This document shows positions 37,416-48,900 of a stretch of DNA of 64,000 nt, piece by piece. Source of the DNA: Vitis vinifera (taxonomy: Eukaryota > Streptophyta > Magnoliopsida > Vitales > Vitaceae); the NCBI RefSeq assembly GCF_030704535.1, contig NC_081807.1, positions 4,691,001 through 4,755,000 of the forward strand, in the 5' to 3' direction. Made by a program: the position numbers and the translations under genes. Below the pieces are notes generated by a model. It was not told the DNA's origin and made no database searches. It saw nothing but the letters and a program-made list of their open reading frames with translations. Position 1 is the first letter of the stretch. Each line of letters begins with the position of its first letter.

Positions 37416-38385
37416 TAACCAAACAGAGAGCCAACCCAGTAACAAATATATAAAGCTTCATTTCATTATTGTATCAATGAGCTTGAAGCAACCGAACATG
37501 CCAAAATGAATTTTAAACAACAGCTAAAATATGATTCTCTAAACATCAAGCTGCAAATACCAGTCTATATTCAGATTCATTTCCAAAGTTAACTCGAAAC
37601 AGAAGAGAAAAGTAGTAACAAGTCCATAGCTAACCGGTGTTCAGCAAGATGAAATGTGGCATCTGTTACCCATATCAAAGCATCAATCAACGTGCTCTCC
37701 TAGCTGATCCTAGAAGCCTCTAGAAAACCCCTCTAACAAGGGACAAAAAAAAGAAAAAAAAAAAAAGGGGGCCAAGATGAGAACAGTGTCCTCAGTACCC
37801 TAGAAGCCTCTAGAAAACCCCTCTTAAAAAATGAAAAAACCTACCCAATGAGGACACGTGTCCTCATATGAGCCACCTACTAAGGGTCTCTAAAAAACAA
37901 TAAGCTTGGACTCAAAATTCCTCCAACATGGCCTCTAAAATGTGGCTAAAAAATGAATAATGAGTCGAGTAAAAGTGGACAAGAAAGGGACCATGAATGA
38001 TCAAGTAAGAATGATCCAAAACTAGCACCAAAAATAAATACAAGGCAAGAAAAAAATAAAAAAAATGTGAAAATATGTGTTATAGGACAAAATAAAGGAC
38101 CTACAAATATGCCTCTCTCCGATGTAGATCACAAATGAAATGAGCATTAATAGTGAAACATGAGTGATGAATAGTATGAAGTGAATTGCATCAAAGAACA
38201 AAAGAGCACTTGAAATTGTCTTAGCACATGACATGCTAAACTCGAAGATCGAGGTCATGTATTGGAGAAGAAACTCATCAAGATAAAGATATAGACAATG
38301 TGGGGAGTATATATGCAATGAAAAACACTGAATCATGACACAATGAACAATTTAAGGACGACCAAGATAAGGAGTGATCAACTCA
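37416..38385. other. intergenic
   Basis: No gene recognised. A 24 bp direct repeat (TAGAAGCCTCTAGAAAACCC...) occurs near 37709 and 37801. Confidence 0.4.
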
Positions 38386-38389
38386 AAAG

Positions 38390-38970
38390 GAGAAAACCCT
38401 AAATGAACTAAAAAAGAAAGGAAGATACAGCTCGAGGATGAACAAACTCAAAACTAGGACATGGCTCAAAGCCGAACTGACTTAACAAGGACAAACGCAT
38501 GGCTTGAAGCTAAATAAACTTAAAACTAAGGATATGGGTGAGGGCACAACTAAACTCAAACAAACTTTTTAAGGATAAAGATGTGGCTCGAAGCATAACA
38601 AACTTGAAAAGATAGGCATGACTCAAAGCTGAACAATAAAGGTGTAGAACGAAGCCAAATATGACTTAACAAGAGACATAAAGGTGTGGCTCGAAGCCGC
38701 ACAGACTAAACTAAAAACTCAAAGGCACGACTCAAAAGTCAAACAAACTCAACTAGATATATAAAGGTGCAGTTCAAAGCTAAAGAGACTCAACTTGAAA
38801 CGTAAAGGTGTGACTCGAAGCGAGACTTAACTCGAAACATAAAGGTGTGACTCGAAGCCAAATAGACTCAACTCAAAACATAAAGGCACAACTCGAAATT
38901 GAACAAACTAAACTCGAAACATAAAGGCACAACTTAAAGTCGAACAAACTCAACTAAAGATGTAAAGACA
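38390..38970. repeat. degenerate minisatellite, about 45 bp unit
   Basis: More than ten imperfect units of the form AACTCGAAACATAAAGGTGT followed by GACTCGAAGCC and AACAAACTC. It borders directly on a dioxygenase exon fragment. Confidence 0.75.
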
Positions 38971-38977
38971 CAGCTCG

Positions 38978-39096
38978 ATCTCGATGTGGGTCAACACAAG
39001 AAGAAAAGGGTTTCGATTCCATTCTTCTTCTTACCGACACACCAGGTGAATGTGAAGCCTTCGGAGGAGTTGACCAGTGAGGAAAAATACAAGGTA
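38978..39096 (+). pseudogene. diverged 2OG dioxygenase exon 3 fragment
   Basis: Reads KKRVSIPFFFLPTHQVNVKP then EELTSEEKYK, aligning with the exon 3 segment RFSIPFFFNP..VKPLEEL of the cluster genes. It lacks the distal iron ligand and the C-terminus and is more diverged than the other copies, so it may come from a different branch of the family. Confidence 0.65.
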
Positions 39097-40056
39097 TATT
39101 TAAGCGTTTTCTATCAAACATTATTAATTAGCATTAATATGGTTAGACTAATTTTTATTCAACTTTGTTATTTTCTAATTCATTTGGTTACATTTTTATT
39201 TTCTATGTTTAAAATAAGAGAATATTAGTAATTTATATATAAAATACAAAGACTCTTAAAATTTTATATTGAAAAAATATTAATTTTAAAAATTATTTGA
39301 AAGAATCAAAATATGGTTAAACGCTATTTGCTTTTAAAATTTATTGTAGTTAGTTTTCTTATGAAATAATATTAGATATAGCAATTATTATTATTATTAT
39401 TATTATTTGTGCATCATTTTTTTTTCCCTTATACAATTTTTGGTGCAAAAGCATAGTTATTGAACATCTTGTGATTTGTCTTTGTGGAAGATTTTTTTAG
39501 AATTTTGTAGGAATCAACTATCAACAATTGTGAATAAGAATGAGATGAAATGGGTGATTAACGATTTGATTCAATTATATTATTATAATGCAATTTTAAT
39601 TTTACCTATTTCTCATCAAAACTCTACCTTCTTAAAACTTTGGCATTTTTTCTTCAACGTTATCAACTCTTCTATTTTTCTTATCTCCACCGTTAAATAT
39701 AAAGCATTGAATTCAAAAATAGACATTACACCATCAGATTTACTAATCAACCTTCCAAATCAAGTACGGATGAAATATTTGAAAATTGAGGGTGCCGTGA
39801 ATAAATCATTGACAGAGATTTTGGAAATAGCTAGGTATCACTTGACCAAATCTCATTAACATATGCGCAATCCATGAGCTCACACCCCGAACTAAAACTT
39901 AACACGTAACCCATATTATGTCCAGGTTCAAGGTATTAAACCAACACCCCTAAGCTATAAAAACCACCTGCCGAGTTGCCCAAGTCCTGTAACCATCTTC
40001 ACCTGCAGCTACCAGTGCATAATTGCCATTTCTAAGTTCTAACCACTACCACAGCC
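39097..40056. other. 5' flank of the 40057 dioxygenase gene
   Basis: AT-rich. From about 39590 it resembles 55970-56040 and beyond in the flank of the 57211 gene, and from 39840 the conserved promoter of all copies. No other gene. Confidence 0.5.
39956..39963 (+). promoter_or_regulatory. TATA box of the 40057 dioxygenase gene
   Basis: TATAAAAA about 95 bp upstream of the ATG, in otherwise conserved promoter sequence. The 7936, 11104 and 57211 copies read TACAAAAA at the same place. Confidence 0.6.
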
Positions 40057-41260
40057 ATGGGAGAGGTCGATCCAGCCTTCGTCCAAGACGCCCAACATAG
40101 GCCTAAGCTCGCTGTTATCGAAGCTGAAGGCATCCCCCTCATTGATCTCTCTTCCGCCAATGCTTCCAATCATGTTTCTCAAATAGCTGATGCATGCAAG
40201 AACTGGGGCTTTTTTCAAGTCATCAACCATGGGGTGCCCTCGGAGTCTCGCCGGAAAATTTTGGATGCCGCGAGGAAGTTCTTCGCTCTGCCAGCGGAGG
40301 AGAAGAGGAAGGTGAGTAGAGATGAGGTGAATCCTATGGGGTACTTTGATATTGAGCATACCAAGAACGTTAGGGACTGGAAAGAAGTCTTTGATTTCGT
40401 GGTGAGAACCCTCGCCTTCGGCCCTGCTTCGGATGATCCTGACGACAAGGAGCTCATAGAGCTGACCAATCGGTGGCCTCAGTACCCTCCTGAATTAAGG
40501 TACAAATTTCACCAGCTAAGGCACAGTCACTTCAGTGAATTACTTGGTTTTTTTTATTCTAATTGAACTGATTTATACAGGGAGATCTGTGAAGAATATG
40601 CTAGAGAAACGGAAAAACTAGCTTTCAAGCTGATGGGACTCATCTCTCTGAGCTTAGGTTTGCCAGAAAACAGATTCAATCTTTTCTTTGAAGAATCAAC
40701 GAGCTTCGTCCGCCTCAATCACTACCCACCTTGCCCTGTCCCTCACCTAGCTCTGGGCGTTGGTCGCCACAAGGATCCCGGAGCCTTAACCATCCTTGGC
40801 CAGGATGATGTCGGAGGGTTGGAAGTAAAGCGAAAAACCGATGGAGAATGGATTCGAGTGAAGCCCACCCCAGATGCTTATATCATCAATGTTGGGGATA
40901 TAATTCAGGTACCACCCAAGAACTTTGATTTATAAGTACCTGCTTATCAGTTCTTTCGCTCACCGAATTTTGCACCCACTAATTATACTGATATTAAACC
41001 AGGTTTGGAGCAACGACACTTATGAGAGTGTAGAGCACAGAGTGATACTGAATTCAGAGAGGGAAAGGTTCTCGATTCCGTTTTTTTCCAATCCCGCGCA
41101 CCATCTTTGGGTGCAGCCGTTGGAGGAGCTGACGAAGGGGGGAAAACCAAAGTATAGAGCATACAACTGGGGAAAGTTCTTTGCTACGAGAAAGCGCAGT
41201 AATCTCAAGAAGCTTGATGTGGAAAACCTCCAAATTTCTCATTTCAAGGCATCGGAGTAA
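40057..41260 (+). CDS. 2-oxoglutarate-dependent dioxygenase (DOXC), 3 exons, 342 aa, best-preserved copy
   Basis: Exons 40057-40499, 40581-40908 and 41003-41260; GT-AG introns of 81 and 94 bp at the family positions. The start is the conserved MGEVDPAF. DIOX_N domain about residues 24-130; 2OG-Fe(II) oxygenase domain about 185-290. All key residues are present: H211 and D213 (GRHKDPG), H269, R279 and S281, and an intact RLNHYPPCP. It differs from the 7936 copy at scattered sites (R117, F121-G122, T158). It alone among the full copies has a consensus TATA box. A soluble cytosolic oxidoreductase acting on a small molecule is expected from the family; the substrate is not readable. It is the duplicate partner of the gene whose exon 3 opens the window. 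Confidence 0.92.
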
Positions 41261-41818
41261 AAGAGTCAGTAGGACATTATCTATCTTTAATCAAGAAGAG
41301 CTTGTTTTAGTTCTCTGTAGTTCACCATGCAATATATAGGATAAGTACATGGTGAATTTGGAGGTTTGGTGTGAAAATTATAATGTAATTTGCTTGATAA
41401 ATAAGCAGCAATGCATGCTGCATTAATGGAATCATCATTTTCTTCCTATTCCAGGAAGAGAATTATTAAGATAAATGATGTTAACCAAATCACACACACA
41501 TGTATAAGCAGAGGTAAAAAAAAATTATCATGGTTTGACAATCAATTTGATCCCTACATCAATGGAGTACACCAACACTCAACAATTCACTACAAAAGGA
41601 ATGAGAAGGAAATGACAAAACTTTCAAAAAACCTCTTAATTGCGACTACACTCATTAAAAAATAAAACCCTAAAACATAAAAAGGTTAAAATATATAATA
41701 AGGTTAAAATCGTCAATCATTACATAAAAATAAATAAATAAATTCTCAAGAGAGCCCACAAGTAAACATTGTCCTTCAATGATTAATGGGTATGAGGGTG
41801 CACTCAAACAACCTATTC

Positions 41819-43782
41819 TCACTCTTGACCAATTGAAGTTGTACACAACTCAAGTTTTTCTGTTATCACTATTTTGGTTAACATGTTAACTAGATTCTTG
41901 CTACCTTGTATCTTCACAAGTGTTAACACCCTATCTTTAAGCAAAAGCCTGATGAAGTACATAACGAAGTGTAATATAATTAGTTCTTGAATGAAATGCT
42001 GAATACTTAGCCAAATGTATTGCACTTTGACTATTACTATGCAAAACATTCATATCTTGTTTGAATCCCAACTTTGCTAACAAACTCTACAACCAAATCA
42101 TTTCTTTACTAGCTTATGTCATAGCCACATATTTTACTTTAATTGTAGATAAAACAACAATCTTCTGCAATTGAGAAATCCAACTAATAGCAGTAGTACC
42201 CAAAGTGAACACATACCCTATAGTACTTTTCCAATTATCTATCTCATTGGAAAAATCAATATCCACATATCCTTGCAATTTTAACTCACCCCTTCTGAAA
42301 CATGGACAGTTTTTTGTAGTACCCTGTAAGTACCTAAGCATCCATTTCACTGCTTCGTAATGCTATTTACTTGGATTTGGCATAAATCTGCTCACAACTT
42401 CCATTGCATAGGCAATGTCTAGTCTCGTGCATATCATAACATACATCAAACTTCCAATGGCTAAGGCATATGTGACCTTAGCCATGAAGTCTCTTTCCTC
42501 ATATGCCCATGGGCAATGTTTAATTAGACAACTTGAAATGATTTGCTAATGATGTTCTAACTGCCTTAACATTACTCATGTCCAATCTTTGCAATGCTTT
42601 ATGAATATATATACTTAGCCTAAGATAACCACAAAATGCCCATTTATTTTTCTCTGTTAATCTTCATCCCAAGTACCTAATTTGTTGCATCCAAGTCCTT
42701 CATTTCAAATTCACTAGACAACTATTTCTTCAACTTGTTAATTTCATCTAAATTTGTGTCAGCTACTAACATGTCATCAACATACAGTAACAAAATAATA
42801 CAGATAGAACCAACCTTTTTGAAGTAACAACAATGGTCTGCATTGCACTTGAGATACCCATTCTTTTGTAGAAATCGCCAAATATTTTATACCAATGTCT
42901 TGGGACTTGTTTTAAACCATACAAACTCTCAGTTAATTTGCACACCACATTCTCTTTACCCTTCACTACAAAACCCTCTAGTTGTTGCATATATATTAAT
43001 TTTCTCCTCCAAATCACCATAGAGGAAAGCTATCTTCACATCTAATTGCTCTATATGTAGACTCCCTATCACTACAATACTCAAAGCAAATCAAATAATA
43101 GTTAGTTTCACAACTAGAGAGAAGATGTATGTATAGTCAACCATTTTTTTTTGCTAAAACCCGTTGACCACCAATCTAGCCTCATGTATCTTAGAACCAT
43201 CATGCTCCTACTTAATTTAATACACCCACTTATTGTGAACAACTTTCTTACCCACCGGTAACTTGATTAGCTTCCAAGTTTGGTTAAGAATAAGAGACTT
43301 CATTTCGTCTTTCATTGTAAGCTCCCACTTGCTATTATCTTCCATATGATGTGCCTCATCATAACATTTAGGTTCACTTCCATCTATTAGTAGCAAATAA
43401 TTTAAATTTTTCCTATTTGGTACATGTGGCCTATTGGATCTCCTCAAAGTAGGAATTGAAACTAGATCTTGTGATATATTAACATCCTATGTAGTATTTT
43501 CCTCAATCTATGATTCTGACTTGTCTTATTTGTCATGTTATTCTATGGGACATCATCTAGCTCAAAGTAAATAAGTTCAGGTTGTACCAGACTATTGGAA
43601 TGTGTTGCATCTCTCTACTTATACAAAACTTTCTCATTAAATATGACATCCCTACTTCTAATCACTTTCCTATTATAGTCATCCCAAAACTGATAACTAA
43701 AATCATTAACACCATAGCTAATGAAAGTACATTTTAGTGATTTAGCATCAAGTATGTTTATGTCATGATCACTAATATGTAT

Positions 43783-43814
<32 letters not shown>

Positions 43815-45040
43815 GATACACAACCAAATACCCTTAAATGAGAAAACTTTACCGTTTTTCTAGTTCACACTTTTTCCGGTATTTTGTGATCAAGTTGACG
43901 GTCCTCAATTGATCAAGTAAGTTGTTGTGTTGATTGCTTCTACCTAGAACTCCTTTGACAACCTTGCTTGTATACACATTTTTTTTCTCTTTCAATCAAT
44001 GTCTTGTTCATTCATTCTGTTATACCATTCTGGTAAGGTGTCCTTGGCATGGTCTTCTCCAATTTAATTCCATTTTTATAATAGAACTTCTTAAACTCAA
44101 AGTCTTCATACTCCCTACCATTATCAAACCGCAACTTCTTCACTCTCATACCTTTCTTATTCTCCACCATTATTTTCCATCTCTTGAATACATCAAATAC
44201 TTCTCATTTGTGTATCATAAAGTATACTCACACTTTCCTCAAATGATCGTCAGTGAAGGTCACAAAATAGGATCTTTCACCGATACATGAAACTGAAGCA
44301 AGTCCCCGAACATTTGTATGAACTAACTTCAGTTTTGCTTCCTTTAGAGTTCTTCCAACTTTATTAAAGCTAACCCTTTTTTGTTTCCTAAGTATGCAAC
44401 TTTCACACATGTTAACATCAACTTACTTCAAACTTGACAACTTCCCATTCGAGTGTATAATTTCCAGCCCATCATTACTCATGTGACCAAACCTCTAATG
44501 CCATAAATTCGAATCTTCTTTGCTCTCAACAACTGCAATAAACTCACAACCATCCATTGTCATGTAAAGAGTATCATTCTTCTTGCCATGGAAAATAGCT
44601 CCCTTTGAGATATTCCATGTGTCACCTACAAAAGTTGTCACATAGCTATCTTTTACTAACTACCTAATGGAAATAAAATTCTCTCTGAGGTTTGAAATGT
44701 GCCTCACGTTGTCTAAATTTCATACAAATCCATTCAATTTGATCCACACTTCACCTATGCCAATAACAACACATGCTTGGTCATCACCTAGATACTTCTT
44801 CCCTAGATTACTTGAGACATAATTCTCAAATAATTCTCCATTTGAGGTAGCATGGAATGATGTCCCTGAATCTAATACCCACGATTTTGTTGTTCTCTCC
44901 AAATAGCAAATAAGAGCATCATCTAATTCTTCTGAAACAACATTTTCATTGGTCTTGTTGTCACCATTCTTATCTTTGGCAGCCTTGCACTCATTTTTAT
45001 AATGTCCCTTCTTTCCACAATTTGACCAATCTTCTCTATT
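41819..45040 (-). pseudogene. copia A' pol
   Basis: Minus-strand fragments: protease-like WVLDSGTSFHATSNGELFEN (44890 region), CESCILRKQKRVSF (44400), RSNRPHVPNRKNLNYLL and HNKWVY (43447-43217), KLTESLYGLKQVPRHWYKIF (about 42960-42880), MKWMLRYLQGTTKN (42350). The RT active site is frameshifted. Many stops, independent of some in copia A. Confidence 0.82.
43783..43814. repeat. (AC)10(AT)6 microsatellite
   Basis: Same position within pol as the longer (AC)24(AT)9 at 2959-3024. Confidence 0.95.
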
Positions 45041-45059
45041 ATCTAAAATATTAAGCCTT

Positions 45060-45370
45060 TTTATGTAGCAACTTTGGTCAAGAAAAAATCAGAGAAATAG
45101 TCACTCCGGCTTTTATAATACGTTGGGTATTATCCTTAGGGACTAACTTATGGAATTTGTCATTACTATGATAAATGAATTGTTTTTATTTAAATCCTAA
45201 AGTGAAAAACAATATGTGAATTAACTTTTATGAAGTGAAAGTAAGTAAAAGAAGCTAAATTAATAATAAAACGAATATTGATTTTTAATTTAATTGATTT
45301 AACTTTGAGGTTTTCCACAATCTAACCTAAGGTATAGAAATAGAGAAAATAAAGGTTTCTTAACTAGAGT
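45060..45370 (-). repeat. old gypsy LTR, left part (split)
   Basis: Matches 4250-4571 of the left copy and is interrupted after AGAGT by the young gypsy element; it continues at 53777. Confidence 0.6.
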
Positions 45371-45518
45371 TGATTCGTCCCTAGCAGCGGCAGTGGCAAT
45401 GACACCATCTGATTCGGGGTTCGATCCCCGGCAACGGCGCCATTTGATTCGTCCCTAGCAGCGGCAGTGGCAATGACACCATCTGATTCGGGGTTCGATC
45501 CCCGGCAACGGCGCCATT
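45371..45518. repeat. 2 x 74 bp modules with tRNA-Asp 3' sequence
   Basis: Each module starts TGATTCGTCC and contains TGATTCGGGG, then GGGTTCGATCCCCGGCAACG followed by GCGCCA, that is the T-loop, T-stem and acceptor end of tRNA-Asp with its CCA, then TT. The modules are identical to each other and to those at 51769-51916. Confidence 0.92.
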
Positions 45519-47378
45519 TGATTCGTGCCCACTTGGTGTCTCAGCTGATTCGTGTCCAGCTGGTGCTCCTTGATTGAGGGATTGATCAACAAAATTTATA
45601 ACCTATTACACCATATACTAGGGTAGCAAAGACAAAGCTACTATAGCATAGTGGCTCTAGGATCGTTCACTGGGATGGGTTTTCACTTCACAATTGATAT
45701 TAATTCAAAGATGAATTGGTGCCTTTTCATTTCAAGGTTAGCTTTAAAAGAAAACATAAAGATGTTTAAATGAAAAAGGTTTGGTTTTAAGCTAACTAAA
45801 AATAGTAACTGATTTTAACTTATAAAGAAAAGATGTTTCTTGGAGTTCAGATCACTAGGCTCGTTCCTCATACAAAATGGAGGGTTCCGGTCACTTGTTT
45901 ATTTTCCTCGCATTAGAGAATTAACATATAGTTCCTTCTCCAACCGGTGTTGTACAGATGCTTCCCATTAATGGATTCAAACACTAAATCCCTCTCACTG
46001 ATGCAACTTGCAATGGTTCATGCCTCTCACGAGCACTTACCATTCAAGGTGATCTTTAACCTTGGACTTCCCTTCTCAAGCTCGCAAGAGATAACTAATG
46101 GATGTCTCCTAGGAGTCCAAAAGCTTACCAAGTGTTGGCTATTCTAGAAAATCCTACCTTCAAGTCACCTCCCAAAGGCTCGCAAGGGGTAAACTAGTGC
46201 ATTTCCATGGTTGGAAATCACTTGCCTTACCAAGTGTTGGCCCAGGTGATTTAAAGGCGTTTTAAGTTAACTAAAAAGATAAAAATCACTAACGGGTCAC
46301 ACTTTCTCTTCATTAAAAACTAAAACAACAAAACTTCCAAATTATGCATGTGGAAACTTACCCGGCTTTCCTCACTCCAAGAGACAAAAAGCTTAGCCTC
46401 TCATCCTCTGTGGAAAAATCCTCAGAGTTTGGTTGGCTAGAAAGAAAAGTAAATGAAAAATGAAAGAGAAGGAAAAACAGAGCAAGGCTCTGTATATTCT
46501 ATATATGATATATATGATTACATTGGATGCAAGGGAATATATATAGAGGAGTTTTTCCAACCTTCCTAGCTAAGAAATCTTGTGGTTGGTGGCTTACAAG
46601 GAGAAGAATGGAAATTTATACAAAAATATCTGAAGAAAAGATCTAAAAGAGTCGGTGCACAAATATCAGGAAGCACTAAGGACATTTCGCAGGTGAAAAT
46701 GGTGTCTGCGAGATTTCGCAGACACTCAAGAGGGCTGCGAAATTGGCTTCCACCTTGAGGTTCTCAGTGTTCCAGCTTGCGGCATGTATCGGGTAGCTTC
46801 AGGAGGAATTCCATAGCACTGTACAAAAAGGCTGCGAAATTCTCGCAACAAAAGGCTGATTTCGCAACACTTTGGAGTGATCTGCTTGCAATGGCTGTAA
46901 CTCCTTCGTTTCAACTCCGAATCGCGCACCGTTTGAAGCATTGGATTCTTGACTTCCTGAGCTTTGAAATGGTATATAGAATGTAGAAAATGGACTTCGG
47001 GAAGTGCTCCAAAAGTGCGCATGAAGACTGAAGCTGCTTGTCCTCTGTTTTCTTCACTCTGTTTTCCTCTTCTCCTTGCTTCTCTCCTTGCATACTTTGA
47101 ACGACTTTGGCAAAGGGCTATGGAGCTCCAAAGCTTGGTTCTTCATGAATTTGAGCTTCCAAAAGCTTTGCCATGAACTATATACAATTCTCCCTCATTC
47201 TTGGATTGTTTTGGTGATCAAATTACTAACAAAAACACCAAAACTTACACAATTTGATTAGAAATGATTGCAAGGGTCCTTAACATGTTAATTGGGTTAA
47301 AAGGCAATAACTACTACTCAAAAGTGTTTAAAAGAGTTAATTATAAGCTATGAAATTGCACTTTTTGAGTAGTAATCA
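45371..47378 (-). repeat. 3' LTR of the young gypsy element
   Basis: 2008 bp, offset 6398 from its partner. In plus coordinates it begins with two 74 bp tRNA-Asp-containing modules (45371-45444 and 45445-45518), then TGATTCGTG repeats. It contains a perfect 9 bp-arm hairpin at 46703-46724 and a TATA-like CTCTATATATA on the minus strand near 46553-46540. Confidence 0.95.
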
Positions 47379-47390
47379 CTCCCCCCAACC
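47379..47390 (-). promoter_or_regulatory. polypurine tract of the gypsy element
   Basis: Minus strand GGTTGGGGGGAG directly abuts the LTR start TGATT. The same 12-mer recurs at 47711-47722 and 48377-48388. Confidence 0.85.
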
Positions 47391-48900
47391 GACATATTGC
47401 TAGTCCCTTAGCAATGAAGGAGATAAAAACTAAGTAACTATAATAATATACATAAAAGGGATCATGCAAATCACTCCAAAAAATGATATGAGTGGCATGA
47501 TGGACATCCATGGATCAATAAAGATGTGAAACTCAACCTATAATAAGAGTTGTCAAAGCATTCACTTGATCTTAGAGTACAAAGAATGGATATTATGCAA
47601 GTTTAAGCATCAAAAGAATTTCCACTCTCAAAAGATCCAAATCAAATTCTTCCACTAAAAGCTAAGTGTTAATGTGATTAGCTTTCGAGTATAGTATGGA
47701 TAACTATCATCTCCCCCCAACCTAAGTCTTTCTTTAAGCTTAGCAAAATTAACCATCTCTTGATAGGCTAGGAACGCACCTCTTATTCACAATTCTTTTC
47801 ACTTACTAAACTTAACCAATTCACCCATGTAACAAGCAGAGGATCGGTGACTCCCAACCAATAAAGGCTTAGGGCACCAGGCTTTAAAGGCTTTCGCCAC
47901 CCCTTCGGACCATGCTCAGGTTTCAAGGCAAGTAAAGAAGTTTATTCTTTTTTTTTTTTTTTTCTTTTTCTTTTTTCTTTTTTTCTATTTTTTCAAAGAC
48001 TCATTGGTCTTTATGAGGTGTCCCAACACTATTAAAGAGAGGTTAAAGGTGTCAAATTATGATTTCTCAAGCTTAGAGGGTGAGATAGTTTCACATCTTA
48101 TAACCGGAATCTAATGTATGTGTGTGCGAATAGCTTAAGGTGGAAGAGATAAGTTTGCATGCAATGGGAGTTTCAACAATTCATCAACTTTTAAAAGAGC
48201 ATAATACAAACTCTAAGACTCCTGTAATCAAGTTGAAACTTGACTTCTCTCATTTAATTTTGAGAGTTAATCCTTAATATCCATGGAGTTTAAAGCAAAA
48301 ATTTTTAAAATTAAGCAAAAAGCAACTAAATTACCAAAATAACTTAGCATTATTAACAATACTTACTTCCTCAACTCTCCCCCCAACCAAGTTGAACATT
48401 GTCCTCAATGTGACAAAAGCGATTAAAAAATAGGGAGGAAGTGGTACCTCCTGAGTGACATGGAGTTTGAGTCGTATAGGAGAAACCACATGTTTCAAAG
48501 AAAACATAAGAGTTAGTGAGTAGAGGAAATAGAAAAATGCTAAGTTTAAACAAAAATTGATGTCTATGTATGATGTATCATCAGTAATACATCCAATTCC
48601 AAAATGTAAGACATCAAAACATGGAATTATGTATACTAATATAATATGTAAAGACAAAAAAATAAAAAGATGATCAAGTAATGGTAAGGTCTTGTGGAGC
48701 TGATGTGTCTGTGATGGCCTCTTGAGTGGGTTGGATCAGGACTTTGGCCTCTGTTCAAGTAGTCTCCTTAAGTGGCATAGTCTCCTCAATTGGAGCTCTC
48801 AGCTGGAGCTATGAGATTTGATGGTTTAAGGAGGTCAGAAATGGAGTGAGAGACTTTGTGTGTGTGATCCCAGGGTGTGCGAGGCTCTCCTCTTCATATG
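47391..48900. other. gypsy internal region, non-coding
   Basis: No coding sequence recognised. Holds two further copies of the polypurine motif (47711 and 48377) and a T-rich tract at 47946-47993. Confidence 0.6.

Noticed and set aside
45400-45520. tRNA-Asp gene
   Set aside because: Only the 3' part of the tRNA is present in each module, with no D-arm or anticodon arm. It is copied primer sequence in an LTR.
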